A model generated the notes under the pieces. The model saw nothing but the letters and a program-made list of their open reading frames with translations. It did not search any database and was not told the DNA's origin. Positions 1 to 6,169 of a stretch of 18,073 nt of DNA are shown here, in pieces. Origin of the DNA: JAILEN01 sp036723975 (GTDB lineage: Bacteria > Bacillota > Clostridia > Lachnospirales > Lachnospiraceae); contig DAIMGJ010000026.1 of the NCBI GenBank assembly GCA_036723975.1, positions 1 to 18,073 of the forward strand, given 5' to 3'. The position numbers were made by a program, and so were the translations under genes. The stretch's first letter is position 1, and every line of letters starts with the position of its first letter.

Positions 1-7
1 ACGGAGG

Positions 8-42
8 GGTGCTGATCGTCCGGTGGACGATCGTTTAGCACC
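8..42. repeat. Long interrupted inverted repeat (hairpin) near left edge
   Basis: The arms GGTGCT (8-13) and AGCACC (37-42) enclose the inner arms GATCGTCC (14-21) and GGACGATC (25-32), with a 3-nt loop and a 4-nt bulge (33-36). The structure ends 28 bases before an ATG at 70 that has an AGAGGAGA ribosome binding site. There is no T tract, so it is not an ordinary terminator. It could be an operator, an attenuator-like 5' leader or part of a coding sequence entering from the left: a frame running from base 2 to a stop at 101-103 crosses it. Function is unknown. Confidence 0.5.
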
Positions 43-69
43 GACCGAAACGAAGAGGAGAAAAAGGGT

Positions 70-164
70 ATGGCGTTTGATTACAAGAAGGGGAATGGAC
101 TAGAGATGAAGAAATAGTCGCGAGAATCCAAAACCATCCAATGGCGATTTGGAAGTGTAGATAA
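70..164 (+). pseudogene. Broken small reading frame (possible gene remnant)
   Basis: An ATG at 70 follows a good ribosome binding site (AGAGGAGA near 54-61) and starts MAFDYKK, which resembles from memory the N terminus of GyrI-like small-molecule-binding proteins. The frame stops after 15 codons (115-117). A second frame, entered at about base 93, continues as EWTRDEEIVARIQNHPM and stops at 162-164, just before the Nudix gene. The picture fits a gene reduced to its start and a foreign or frameshifted tail. The family assignment rests on seven residues and is weak; it could also be a genuine 15-codon leader. Confidence 0.25.
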
Positions 165-188
165 ATCAAAAATGTGAGGATATTTATT

Positions 189-626
189 ATGAGAGCTCCG
201 TATCAGGTATTAGCAATTCCATATAGAATAAAACCGGTTATACAGTATTGTGTTTTACATCGTTCGGATATAGATCAATATCAATTTGTAGCTGGTGGAG
301 GCGAAGATGATGAAAAACCTATTGAAGCTGCTGTTAGGGAAATCTATGAAGAGACTTTTATTAAAGTGGATTGTATTAAACCATTGACTTCTATGACGTA
401 TATCCCTGCAAATGTTATATCAAAAAAACATAGGGAATTTTGGCCGGTTGATACAATAGTGATTCCAGAATACGCATTTGGTTTTGAGTGTAGTCCGGAA
501 ATAATACTATCAGATGAGCATACTGGGCTGGAGTGGATGTCTTATGAGGAAGCTCTTTCGAGATTGACATGGGATTCTAACAAAACGGCATTGTATGAAT
601 TGAATTGTCGATTACTTGATGAGTGA
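189..626 (+). CDS. Nudix hydrolase
   Basis: This 145-residue protein carries a complete Nudix box at about residues 36-58: G-x5-E-x7-R-E-I-x-E-E, ending in F-I where G-hydrophobic is usual. The two glutamates of REIYEE are the expected Mg2+ ligands. Nudix enzymes cleave nucleoside diphosphates linked to another moiety; the substrate cannot be read from this sequence. I chose ATG 189 over the in-frame GTG 174 because GTGAGGA at 174-180 is then placed as its ribosome binding site. The downstream genes are not close, and a strong hairpin lies at 693-721, so it is probably monocistronic. It sits next to a mobile-element scar, so it may be accessory cargo. Confidence 0.85.
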   Translation: MRAPYQVLAIPYRIKPVIQYCVLHRSDIDQYQFVAGGGEDDEKPIEAAVREIYEETFIKVDCIKPLTSMTYIPANVISKKHREFWPVDTIVIPEYAFGFECSPEIILSDEHTGLEWMSYEEALSRLTWDSNKTALYELNCRLLDE

Positions 627-692
627 TAAAATCCGGTTTGCCGGGATGAGGGCTTAGCGCGTTATCTCGCGATATAATCGATTAACGAATCA

Positions 693-721
693 GAGGTCTT
701 GTGTTTGAAACATAAGACCTC
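693..721 (+). terminator. Hairpin downstream of the Nudix gene
   Basis: GAGGTCTTGTGTTT (693-706) pairs with AAACATAAGACCTC (708-721), with one G-U pair and a few inner bases left open as the loop. It lies 67 bases after the Nudix stop. The following sequence is not a clean T run, so termination would be weak, or the hairpin has another role. Confidence 0.4.
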
Positions 722-747
722 ATCTGTGTATAAAATCAAATTTTGGC

Positions 748-896
748 TACTATTTTACAAATATGGTATAATCATTAAAAATTAAGAAAAATCGTGAAAG
801 TGACGGGTTTACCTGTGGGTTTACTAAAGGTTAGACGCTACTCAAACCTCCTATTTTACTAGCTTTTTGGCCATTCTCAAAATTCGAGTCCCGTCT
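748..896. repeat. Direct repeat copy 1 (149 bp), candidate attachment-site arm
   Basis: This is near-identical to 1146-1293: I see one 1-base indel and about four substitutions. It contains an extended -10 sequence, TGG-TATAAT (764-772), a pair of GGGTTTAC motifs 12 bp apart, and ends in TTCGAGTCCCGTCT, which looks like the T-arm and 3' side of a tRNA gene. The left boundary is sharp: 747 and 1145 differ. Paired short direct repeats beside a tRNA-like core are what integrase arm and core sites look like. Assignment as an att arm is inference. Confidence 0.7.
764..772 (+). promoter_or_regulatory. Extended -10 promoter in repeat copy 1
   Basis: TGG-TATAAT is a perfect extended -10 element. The TTGG run at 743-746 is the only -35-like sequence and is poor. 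The same element recurs in copy 2 (1162-1170). No coding sequence follows directly, so any transcript would be the repeat itself, about 125 nt to its end. Confidence 0.35.
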
Positions 897-914
897 CGCG
901 CTCTTCTTTTTTTG

Positions 915-955
915 ATCCGGAAACCTTTATTTTACAAGGGTTTCCGGATTTTTTT
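915..955 (+). terminator. Rho-independent terminator
   Basis: ATCCGGAAACC (915-925) pairs with GGTTTCCGGAT (939-949), and a run of T follows (949-955). It lies just after repeat copy 1 and points to the plus strand, so it would end any transcript from the promoter in that repeat. It also abuts the 3' end of the minus-strand remnant at 932. Confidence 0.75.
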
Positions 956-1146
956 GTCCTCAAAATTTACGACTTTTAATGGGCGACTATGGGCGACCTC
1001 GTCGAAAGCCGCAATATTGCTTGGGTTTTTAGAAAAATTGTCTTTTAACTCTTTTTCATCTGTTTTTGCTTCATCCGGTGTGCTTCCGTATAAAGCTTCG
1101 ATTTTGTCTAACGCATTTTGCAAGTATTGTCTACTTTTGAAGGTGT
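932..1146 (-). pseudogene. Minus-strand coding remnant, possible integrase C-terminal tail
   Basis: On the minus strand a frame is open from the boundary of repeat copy 2 (about 1146) to a stop at 932-934. It begins YTFKSRQYLQNALDKIEALY and continues with an acidic and lysine-rich tail. The opening is compatible with the end of a tyrosine recombinase (a Y-T-x repeat around the catalytic tyrosine, then an amphipathic helix), and the stop lies 36 bp from the tRNA-like core of copy 1, the usual place for an int gene end. It is cut exactly where the repeat starts. No catalytic residues other than the possible tyrosine remain, so the family call is tentative. Confidence 0.3.
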
Positions 1147-1293
1147 ACTATTTTACAAATATGGTATAATCATTAAAAATTAAAAAAATCGTGAAAGTGA
1201 CAGGTTTACCTATGGGTTTACTAAAGGTTAGTCGCTACTCAAACCTCCTATTTTACTAGCTTTTTGGCCATTCTCAAAATTCGAGTCCCGTCT
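1146..1293. repeat. Direct repeat copy 2 (148 bp), candidate attachment-site arm
   Basis: Second copy of the 748-896 repeat. It starts immediately where the minus-strand remnant ends and finishes with the same TTCGAGTCCCGTCT. The first copy continues into CGCGCTCTTC while this one continues into ACACTTATAA, so the identity stops at the tRNA-like core. It lies 36 bp upstream of the -35 of the next gene's promoter. The 249 bp between the copies holds the terminator and the coding remnant. Confidence 0.7.
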
Positions 1294-1328
1294 ACACTTA
1301 TAATTTGTCGGATTGCTGAAGAATGTTG

Positions 1329-1373
1329 TTGACATATGTCAGAAAAAGACTATACTTATTCTGACATATGTCA
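1329..1373 (+). promoter_or_regulatory. Promoter with two identical 12-bp palindromic operators
   Basis: -35 TTGACA (1329-1334), 16-bp spacer, -10 TATACT (1351-1356). The perfect palindrome TGACATATGTCA occurs twice: at 1330-1341, overlapping the -35, and at 1362-1373, covering the expected start site. Their centres are 32 bp apart, close to three helical turns, so two bound dimers would lie on one face. This arrangement predicts repression. The most likely binder is the helix-turn-helix protein encoded directly downstream, which would be autoregulation; that link is inference. Confidence 0.8.
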
Positions 1374-1394
1374 TTTTTATTGTAGGAGGATGCA

Positions 1395-2126
1395 ATGCCA
1401 AGAACCACAAAGTGCAGAAGAATTTTGGGATTCCCGGATTTTTTCAGTTTTATTCCTGAAGACGCGGAGATAAAAGAATTAGAAACAGTGATGATGACAC
1501 TGGATGAGTTTGAGACGATTCGTCTGTTGGATTATGAGGGATTGAATCAGGAAGCATGTGCGTTACAAATGGGTGTTGCCAGAACAACGGTGACGGCCAT
1601 GTATGAAAGCGCAAGAAAGAAACTGATTGGAGCTATTGTGGAAGGAAAACGGATTTGCATCGCCGGCGGAAACATAGAAATTGACAGGGAAAGAAACAAA
1701 TTAAGTAAAAAGATAAAGGAAAAAGGAGTTAACGTAATGAGAGTAGCAGTAACCTATGATAACGGAAATGTATTTGGACATTTTGGAAGAACAGAAGAGT
1801 TTAAGGTTTATGATATTGAAGACGGTAAGGTAGTTAATGCTCAGATCATCGGTACAAATGGAGAAGGATGCGGAGCTCTTGCCGGTGTTTTAAATATTGC
1901 AAATGTAGATGTATTGATTTGCGGCGGAATCGGTGGTGGAGCAGTTCGTGCTCTTTCTGAAGCAGGAATCAAGTTGTATGCCGGTGCCAGCGGAAATACA
2001 GATGAAGTTGTAGCAGCATTTATTGAGGGTACATTGGCTGCTGTTGGTGAAGCAAATTGCGATCACCACGACCATGAACGTGGTGAAGGCCATTCCTGTG
2101 GACATGGTGGATGCCACAATCACTAA
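1395..2126 (+). CDS. UPF0251 (DUF134) DNA-binding domain fused to NifX/NafY-like cofactor-binding domain
   Basis: The protein has 243 residues. Residues 1-95 match the UPF0251/DUF134 pattern (MPRTTKCRRI start, LDEFETIRLLDYEGLNQEAC, then a helix-turn-helix around 50-73 and a GGN end). Residues 115-215 match the dinitrogenase iron-molybdenum cofactor domain family (MRVAVTYDNG, VFGHFGR, GCGA, VLICGGIGGGA). The tail (222-243) is rich in Cys and His and probably binds metal. The family is linked to iron-sulfur or metal-cluster handling in anaerobes; a nitrogenase role is not implied. The ribosome binding site AGGAGG (1384-1389) lies 5 bases before the ATG. A second in-frame site, AAAGGAG (1722-1728) before ATG 1737 (Met115), could give the C-terminal domain alone. 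A terminator follows. Confidence 0.88.
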   Translation: MPRTTKCRRILGFPDFFSFIPEDAEIKELETVMMTLDEFETIRLLDYEGLNQEACALQMGVARTTVTAMYESARKKLIGAIVEGKRICIAGGNIEIDRERNKLSKKIKEKGVNVMRVAVTYDNGNVFGHFGRTEEFKVYDIEDGKVVNAQIIGTNGEGCGALAGVLNIANVDVLICGGIGGGAVRALSEAGIKLYAGASGNTDEVVAAFIEGTLAAVGEANCDHHDHERGEGHSCGHGGCHNH

Positions 2127-2175
2127 GGGTCGGCTTTTATCGAATAATTTTTATAAAAAATATAGATAAATTCAG

Positions 2176-2207
2176 AGTAGGGAGTCGTTAGATTCTCTAC
2201 TTTTTTA
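2176..2207 (+). terminator. Rho-independent terminator
   Basis: AGTAGGGA (2176-2183) pairs with TCTCTACT (2194-2201) with one G-U pair and a 10-nt loop, followed by T2201-2206. It ends the transcript of the UPF0251/NifX fusion gene and isolates it from the next operon. Confidence 0.85.
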
Positions 2208-2227
2208 TTCCTTTATAGAATGGTTTT

Positions 2228-2236
2228 TGGTATGAT
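2228..2236 (+). promoter_or_regulatory. Candidate extended -10 promoter
   Basis: TGG-TATGAT stands 60 bp upstream of the TtcA-like gene and just after the preceding terminator. The -35 region (about 2208-2213) is poor. It is the best candidate for driving the 2297-4227 gene group. Confidence 0.4.
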
Positions 2237-2296
2237 GGATAAGGTGTAAAAATGATAATATCGAGAGCCTAAATTAATTATAGAAAAAGGTGAAAC

Positions 2297-3142
2297 ATGA
2301 AGGATCAGGAATTTGAATCTACGATAGAAAAAGCGGAAAAAAGCATTCAAAAGAAATTCCATAAGCAGCTTTTTACTCCCTTTGCAAAAGCATGTAAAAC
2401 TTACAAGCTGATTGAAGAAGGAGATTGCATTGCAGTATGTATTTCCGGAGGAAAAGATTCCATGTTGATGGCAAAGCTTTTTCAGGAGATTCAGCGGCAT
2501 CGTCAGATGAATTTTGAATTAAGGTTTCTTGTCATGGATCCCGGATATAAAGAAGAAAACCGAAAACTAATTTTAAAGAATGCGGAAACACTTGGAATTC
2601 CGGTGACCATTTTTGATAGTGAGATCTTTGATGCAGTGGATACGATTGATAAGAACCCGTGCTACATCTGCGCAAGAATGCGTCGTGGGTATTTGTATAG
2701 TAAAGCAAAAGAATTAGGCTGTAATAAGATTGCATTAGGACATCATTACGATGATGTGATTGAAACGATTCTTATGGGAATGCTTTATGGTGCACAGATT
2801 CAGACAATGATGCCAAAGCTTCACAGTACGAATTTTGAGGGCATGGAGTTGATACGTCCCATGTATCTGATTCGTGAAAGCGATATTTGTGCATGGCGTG
2901 ATTACAATGAACTGAAATTCTTGCAGTGCGCATGTCATTTTACGGAAGAGTGCGCGACTTATCGCCCGGAGGAACAAACTCCGTCAAAGCGATTGGAAGT
3001 AAAGAAGCTGATTGCGGAACTTAAAAAGGTAAATCCTTTCGTAGAATCCAATATCTTTAACAGTGTGGAAAATGTAAATTTGGACACCATTATTACATAT
3101 AAAAAAGATGGTGTCAGACATAACTTTTTAGATGAATATTAA
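2297..3142 (+). CDS. TtcA-like PP-loop ATPase (tRNA thiolation family)
   Basis: This 281-residue protein has the PP-loop SGGKDS at 50-55, which binds ATP, CYIC at 122-125, GHHYDDVIET at 148-157 and further cysteines at 211, 213 and 219. This fits the TtcA/TtuA group, which adenylates a tRNA base and replaces an oxygen with sulfur using an iron-sulfur cluster. TtcA of E. coli, which makes 2-thiocytidine-32, is about 30 residues longer and has two CxxC motifs; here the second is CAC, so the exact tRNA position is uncertain. AAAGGTG lies before the ATG. The small gene at 3162 and the HAD gene follow with little spacing, so the three are probably cotranscribed. Confidence 0.8.
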   Translation: MKDQEFESTIEKAEKSIQKKFHKQLFTPFAKACKTYKLIEEGDCIAVCISGGKDSMLMAKLFQEIQRHRQMNFELRFLVMDPGYKEENRKLILKNAETLGIPVTIFDSEIFDAVDTIDKNPCYICARMRRGYLYSKAKELGCNKIALGHHYDDVIETILMGMLYGAQIQTMMPKLHSTNFEGMELIRPMYLIRESDICAWRDYNELKFLQCACHFTEECATYRPEEQTPSKRLEVKKLIAELKKVNPFVESNIFNSVENVNLDTIITYKKDGVRHNFLDEY

Positions 3143-3161
3143 GAATGTGAGGTAAATAGAT

Positions 3162-3395
3162 ATGGGTATGAATCCTGCAGATATGATGAAGGCAATGGGA
3201 GCATTTCGTAATTTTCAGCAAGCGCATCCAAAGGCAGTGTCCTTTTTTCAGGTAGTATTCGGAAGCGGAATTCCTGAGGGAACCGTGATGGAACTTACCG
3301 TTACAAAACCGGGAGAAAATCCAATGACCACAAATATAAAGGTAACACAGCAGGATTTGGATTTGTTTGAATCCTTAAAGAACATGCGTGGTTAG
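3162..3395 (+). CDS. Small conserved-looking protein of unknown function
   Basis: The gene encodes 77 residues starting MGMNPADMMKAMGAFRNFQQ, with a hydrophobic SFFQVVFGSGI patch and a beta-strand-like centre (VMELTVTKPGENPMTTNIKV) before a short C-terminal helix. It has no signal peptide or membrane segment that I can see. It lies 19 bases after the TtcA-like gene and 4 bases before the HAD start, so it is the middle of a three-gene unit. TGAGGT near 3147 serves as ribosome binding site. I do not recognise the family. Confidence 0.75.
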   Translation: MGMNPADMMKAMGAFRNFQQAHPKAVSFFQVVFGSGIPEGTVMELTVTKPGENPMTTNIKVTQQDLDLFESLKNMRG

Positions 3396-3399
3396 TTGC

Positions 3400-4227
3400 A
3401 TGAGTAAGAAATTATTATTTTTTGATATTGACGGAACGCTTGTAAACTTTGATGGGACTTTTCCTGAATCAGCGAAGGAAGCACTACGACGTGCCAAGGA
3501 AAACGGACATGAAATATTTCTTTGCTCCGGTAGAAACAGAAACCAGATTGGACAGGAACTAAGGAGCTTCGGCTTTGACGGATATGTCACATGTGCGGGC
3601 GCGGATGTGGAATATCACGGAGACATCATTCATCAGCATGCGATGGAAGAAGAAGCATTTCAAATGCTTGTGGAATTTTTCGAAACTAATGACATGCCAT
3701 ATGTCATCCAGTGTGCCGATCGGATGGTGGTTACAACAAAAAACTGTGACCGAATTCGAGAAATCTTTCGTGTTTATCGAAAATGGGAACGTGGAGAAGA
3801 AGTTTTTCCTGCGCAGGTGATTGATGATGATGTTACACATTATCATTTAAACTATGAGGATGCGGAAAAAGCAGTTTATTTTCACTCCGGGATGGAACTT
3901 GAGACCGTACAAAGCGGGTTGGCAGAATACTTTGATGTTACACGGTTAAGTTTTCAGGATGGTACCATAGGCTCCGGTGAAGTAACCCAAAAGGGAATTA
4001 CCAAAGCCGAGGGCATGGAAGCGGTTGCAAATCATTTGGGCCTAAAAAGTGAAGATGTGATTGCCTTCGGAGACGGCCCAAATGACAGCGAAATGTTTGA
4101 CTATGCGGGCTTTAGCGTCGCTATGGGAAATGCGATTCCTGATTTAAAGGAACGCGCGGATTACGTAACGACGGATATTTTAGAGGATGGAATTTATCAT
4201 GCGCTTTTATATTTGGAGTTAATTTAA
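3400..4227 (+). CDS. Cof-type HAD-IIB family phosphatase
   Basis: This 275-residue hydrolase has all HAD motifs: D9-x-D11 in LFFDIDGT (nucleophile and acid/base), S43 in CSGRN, K198 in QKGITKAEG, and GDGPND with D225 and D229 binding Mg2+. The large cap between motifs II and III marks the Cof/IIB subgroup, which dephosphorylates sugar phosphates, flavin precursors or similar small molecules; the substrate is unknown. I chose ATG 3400, where the HAD signature begins, over the in-frame GTG 3388. It starts 4 bases after the previous stop with no clear ribosome binding site, which suggests translational coupling. Confidence 0.9.
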   Translation: MSKKLLFFDIDGTLVNFDGTFPESAKEALRRAKENGHEIFLCSGRNRNQIGQELRSFGFDGYVTCAGADVEYHGDIIHQHAMEEEAFQMLVEFFETNDMPYVIQCADRMVVTTKNCDRIREIFRVYRKWERGEEVFPAQVIDDDVTHYHLNYEDAEKAVYFHSGMELETVQSGLAEYFDVTRLSFQDGTIGSGEVTQKGITKAEGMEAVANHLGLKSEDVIAFGDGPNDSEMFDYAGFSVAMGNAIPDLKERADYVTTDILEDGIYHALLYLELI

Positions 4228-4237
4228 ATCCTAAGGA

Positions 4238-4336
4238 TTATTCCATATATTCTAAGTAGTCAGTTTCGGAACTGAATAACATATAACCGGTTCCGACAAA
4301 TCCCATGTAACCTTCGTTTGTGTAATAACCTTTCAT
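4238..4336 (-). CDS. 32-residue small protein
   Basis: On the minus strand, an ATG (complement of 4334-4336) is preceded by a near-perfect AGGAGGTG ribosome binding site (complement of about 4343-4350). The 32-codon frame starts MKGYYTNEGYMGFVG and ends ETDYLEYME, then TAA (4238-4240). It is rich in Tyr and Gly, acidic at the end, and has no membrane segment. Similar short Tyr/Gly-rich frames are familiar to me from Lachnospiraceae, but I cannot name a family. It converges on the HAD gene and diverges from the CPBP protease gene, sharing a promoter region; a minus-strand TATAAT (complement of 4386-4391) lies 50 bp upstream. Confidence 0.75.
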   Translation of the reverse strand: MKGYYTNEGYMGFVGTGYMLFSSETDYLEYME

Positions 4337-4363
4337 AAGACACCTCCTGTTTGCGGCTGTGAG

Positions 4364-4393
4364 TTAACTGTGTTTTATGATTCTAATTATACT
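4364..4393. promoter_or_regulatory. Divergent promoter region with overlapping -10 elements
   Basis: On the plus strand TTAACT (4364-4369), an 18-bp spacer and TATACT (4388-4393) face the CPBP protease gene. On the minus strand TATAAT is the complement of 4386-4391 and faces the 32-residue gene. The two -10 elements share bases, so RNA polymerase could open only one promoter at a time. The minus-strand -35 is not obvious. Confidence 0.5.
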
Positions 4394-4437
4394 TAGGACG
4401 AGGTCTATAAATGGGACAGCAAAAGGAGAGAGAAAAA

Positions 4438-5289
4438 ATGAATATACTGATAAAAATCTTAAAAAACATTGGAGTGATTGTACTGGCCGTTGGGCTTTAT
4501 GTGGTTGGATCTATTCCCGGAAATTTTTTGATGTCAGTTTTCAAAAATGAATATTTGCAGCTGATTGTACCGAGTATTGTCAGTATTCTTGTTACCATGT
4601 TTTTGATATGGTTTGTATCGAATAAGCTTTTAAAAATCGATGCAGAGGAATTGGGAATTAAATTAAAAAAAGTTGATTTCAAGTGGATTGTAATCTCTGT
4701 GGCGCTGCCTTCTTTGATGCTTTTATTTTACGCATTTATCTTGCCCGGAAAGCCTTATGTTTCCGGTGATGAAGGGGTAGTAAAATCTTTGGTAAGAGGG
4801 TTCTTTGAAGTGGGCATTACTGCAGGACTTTTGGAAGAGTTGGTTTTTCGAGGAATGATTTTCCGTTACATGAAAAAAACACTTGGGGTAAAGGCTGCAG
4901 TGATCGTTCCTGCTGTTTTATTTGCAAGTCTGCATATTTTAAACATGCAGACTTTTAATTGGATGGATTTGATACTTTTGATTTTTGCGGGATCATCTGT
5001 TGCTATTATGTTTACCATGATGGCATTAAAGTCTAATACGATTTATGCCGGCGCCTGCGCACATGCGTTATGGAACACACTCATCATTGGAGGAACTTTC
5101 GGTATCGGAGATATTGTAAACGGTATGGAAAATACTTCCTATATCGTAATTCCCATTGAGTCGACAAGTAAGCTTCTTACAGGCGGAAACTTCGGTGTGG
5201 AAGCTGCAGTTCCGGCGATTGTCGGATATATTGCGGTATCCGTTATTTGCACTATAGGATTTCGCGAGAAAGAAGCACCGGGGAATTAA
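4438..5289 (+). CDS. CPBP (CAAX/Abi) family intramembrane metalloprotease
   Basis: A 283-residue multi-spanning membrane protein with about seven or eight hydrophobic segments. The three family motifs are present: EELVFRG (E133, E134, R138), FASLH (F162, H166) and HALWN (H209, N213); the Glu and His residues form the intramembrane active site. In bacteria this family includes bacteriocin self-immunity proteins and peptide-processing enzymes; which applies here cannot be told, and no bacteriocin gene is nearby. I chose ATG 4438, with AAAGGAGAG (4422-4430) ahead of it, over the in-frame ATG 4411, whose extra nine residues are charged and would be made from the ribosome binding site itself. Confidence 0.88.
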   Translation: MNILIKILKNIGVIVLAVGLYVVGSIPGNFLMSVFKNEYLQLIVPSIVSILVTMFLIWFVSNKLLKIDAEELGIKLKKVDFKWIVISVALPSLMLLFYAFILPGKPYVSGDEGVVKSLVRGFFEVGITAGLLEELVFRGMIFRYMKKTLGVKAAVIVPAVLFASLHILNMQTFNWMDLILLIFAGSSVAIMFTMMALKSNTIYAGACAHALWNTLIIGGTFGIGDIVNGMENTSYIVIPIESTSKLLTGGNFGVEAAVPAIVGYIAVSVICTIGFREKEAPGN

Positions 5290-5313
5290 AACTACTTAAA
5301 AGGGGAATGGAAC

Positions 5314-6024
5314 ATGAAGTTATCAATTAACAGAAACCAGTTAAAGTACATTGCCATCGTTGCAATGTTGATTGATCATATCGCATGGGCATTTGTACCT
5401 ACGTATACAGTTCTTGGCGAAGTGATGCATTTTATCGGAAGACTTACCGGACCGATTATGGCATACATGCTCTATGAAGGCTATATCCATACGAAAAATG
5501 TAAAAAAATATGCCATACGATTGGGAATCTTTGCGCTTGTTTCATGGGTACCCTGTTGTTTGTTTGAATACGAAAAATGGCCCGCAGCACAGTTTGGTGT
5601 AATCTTTACACTTTTCTTGGCATTAATTACCCTTTGGATGTGGGATAAATCCAATATGAAAAAGCCGTTTAAAGTGTTGATTGTGGTTGTAATGTGTCTG
5701 CTTTCAATGTTTGGCGATTGGCCGTTTTTGGATATTTTGTGGCCGCTTTATCTATTTATTTATCGAGACGAACCAAAGAAGCAGTGGAGAGTATTTACTC
5801 TTCTTATTTTGATTGAAGTGGTTTTGATGCAACTGATGCAAATCGGTTCCGACGAGCCTTTCCGTCAGGTATTCCAGTTCGGTGCCCTTATGGTTCCGCC
5901 GATTCTTATGTATTTGTATAACGGACAGCCCGGAAGCAAGCACCCGATTCACAAGTGGTTTTTCTACATCTTTTATCCTGCACACTTATTGGTGTTGGCA
6001 CTTTTGAAGATGTATGTATTTTAG
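5314..6024 (+). CDS. TraX-like membrane acyltransferase (copy 1)
   Basis: A 236-residue membrane protein matching the TraX family: an N-terminal LKYIAIVAMLIDHIAW segment with the D-H pair (21-22), IGRLTGPIMAYMLYEGY, TKNVKKYAIRL and the C-terminal FFYIFYPAHL. TraX acetylates F-pilin in plasmid F; chromosomal relatives in Firmicutes are thought to acylate surface molecules, with substrate unknown. There is no conjugation locus next to it, so a transfer role is unlikely. It begins 24 bases after the CPBP gene behind AAAAGGGG and is probably cotranscribed with it. A paralogue lies at 7996-8739. Confidence 0.85.
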   Translation: MKLSINRNQLKYIAIVAMLIDHIAWAFVPTYTVLGEVMHFIGRLTGPIMAYMLYEGYIHTKNVKKYAIRLGIFALVSWVPCCLFEYEKWPAAQFGVIFTLFLALITLWMWDKSNMKKPFKVLIVVVMCLLSMFGDWPFLDILWPLYLFIYRDEPKKQWRVFTLLILIEVVLMQLMQIGSDEPFRQVFQFGALMVPPILMYLYNGQPGSKHPIHKWFFYIFYPAHLLVLALLKMYVF

Positions 6025-6061
6025 GTTAATTAAGACTTTATAAAACGGACGAGGAGATAAT

Positions 6062-6169
6062 ATGAGACTTGAAACAGAACGACTCTATTTCCGTCATTGG
6101 AATATGGACGATAAAGAACAGCTATTTGAAATTTGGAAAGCAAAATATAATAGTAGGAGTAAACAATGA
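6062..6169 (+). pseudogene. Truncated GNAT acetyltransferase (N-terminal 35 residues)
   Basis: An intact ribosome binding site (GAGGAGATA) and ATG 6062 begin MRLETERLYFRHWNMDDKEQ, the typical start of RimJ/RimL-type GNAT acetyltransferases. The frame stops after 35 codons, whereas the family is about 170-190 residues and the acetyl-CoA binding motif would come much later. Its TGA overlaps the ATG of the DUF896 gene (ATGA at 6166-6169), so its translation may still couple to that gene. It looks like a deletion that fused the start of one gene to the next. Confidence 0.7.

Noticed and set aside
883..905. A tRNA gene ending at TTCGAGTCCCGTCTCGCGC
   Set aside because: The loop TTCGAGT lacks a pairing 5' T-stem (CAAAA cannot pair with CCCGT) and no anticodon or D arm precedes it; at most it is an attachment core copied from a tRNA gene.
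867..1169. 100-residue plus-strand reading frame across the repeats
   Set aside because: It runs through repeat copy 1, a strong terminator and the antisense of the integrase-like remnant, has no ribosome binding site and a low-complexity Phe/Leu/Lys composition.
748..1293. CRISPR array
   Set aside because: Only two repeat copies, each about 149 bp with a 249-bp spacer; no short repeat-spacer periodicity anywhere in the window.
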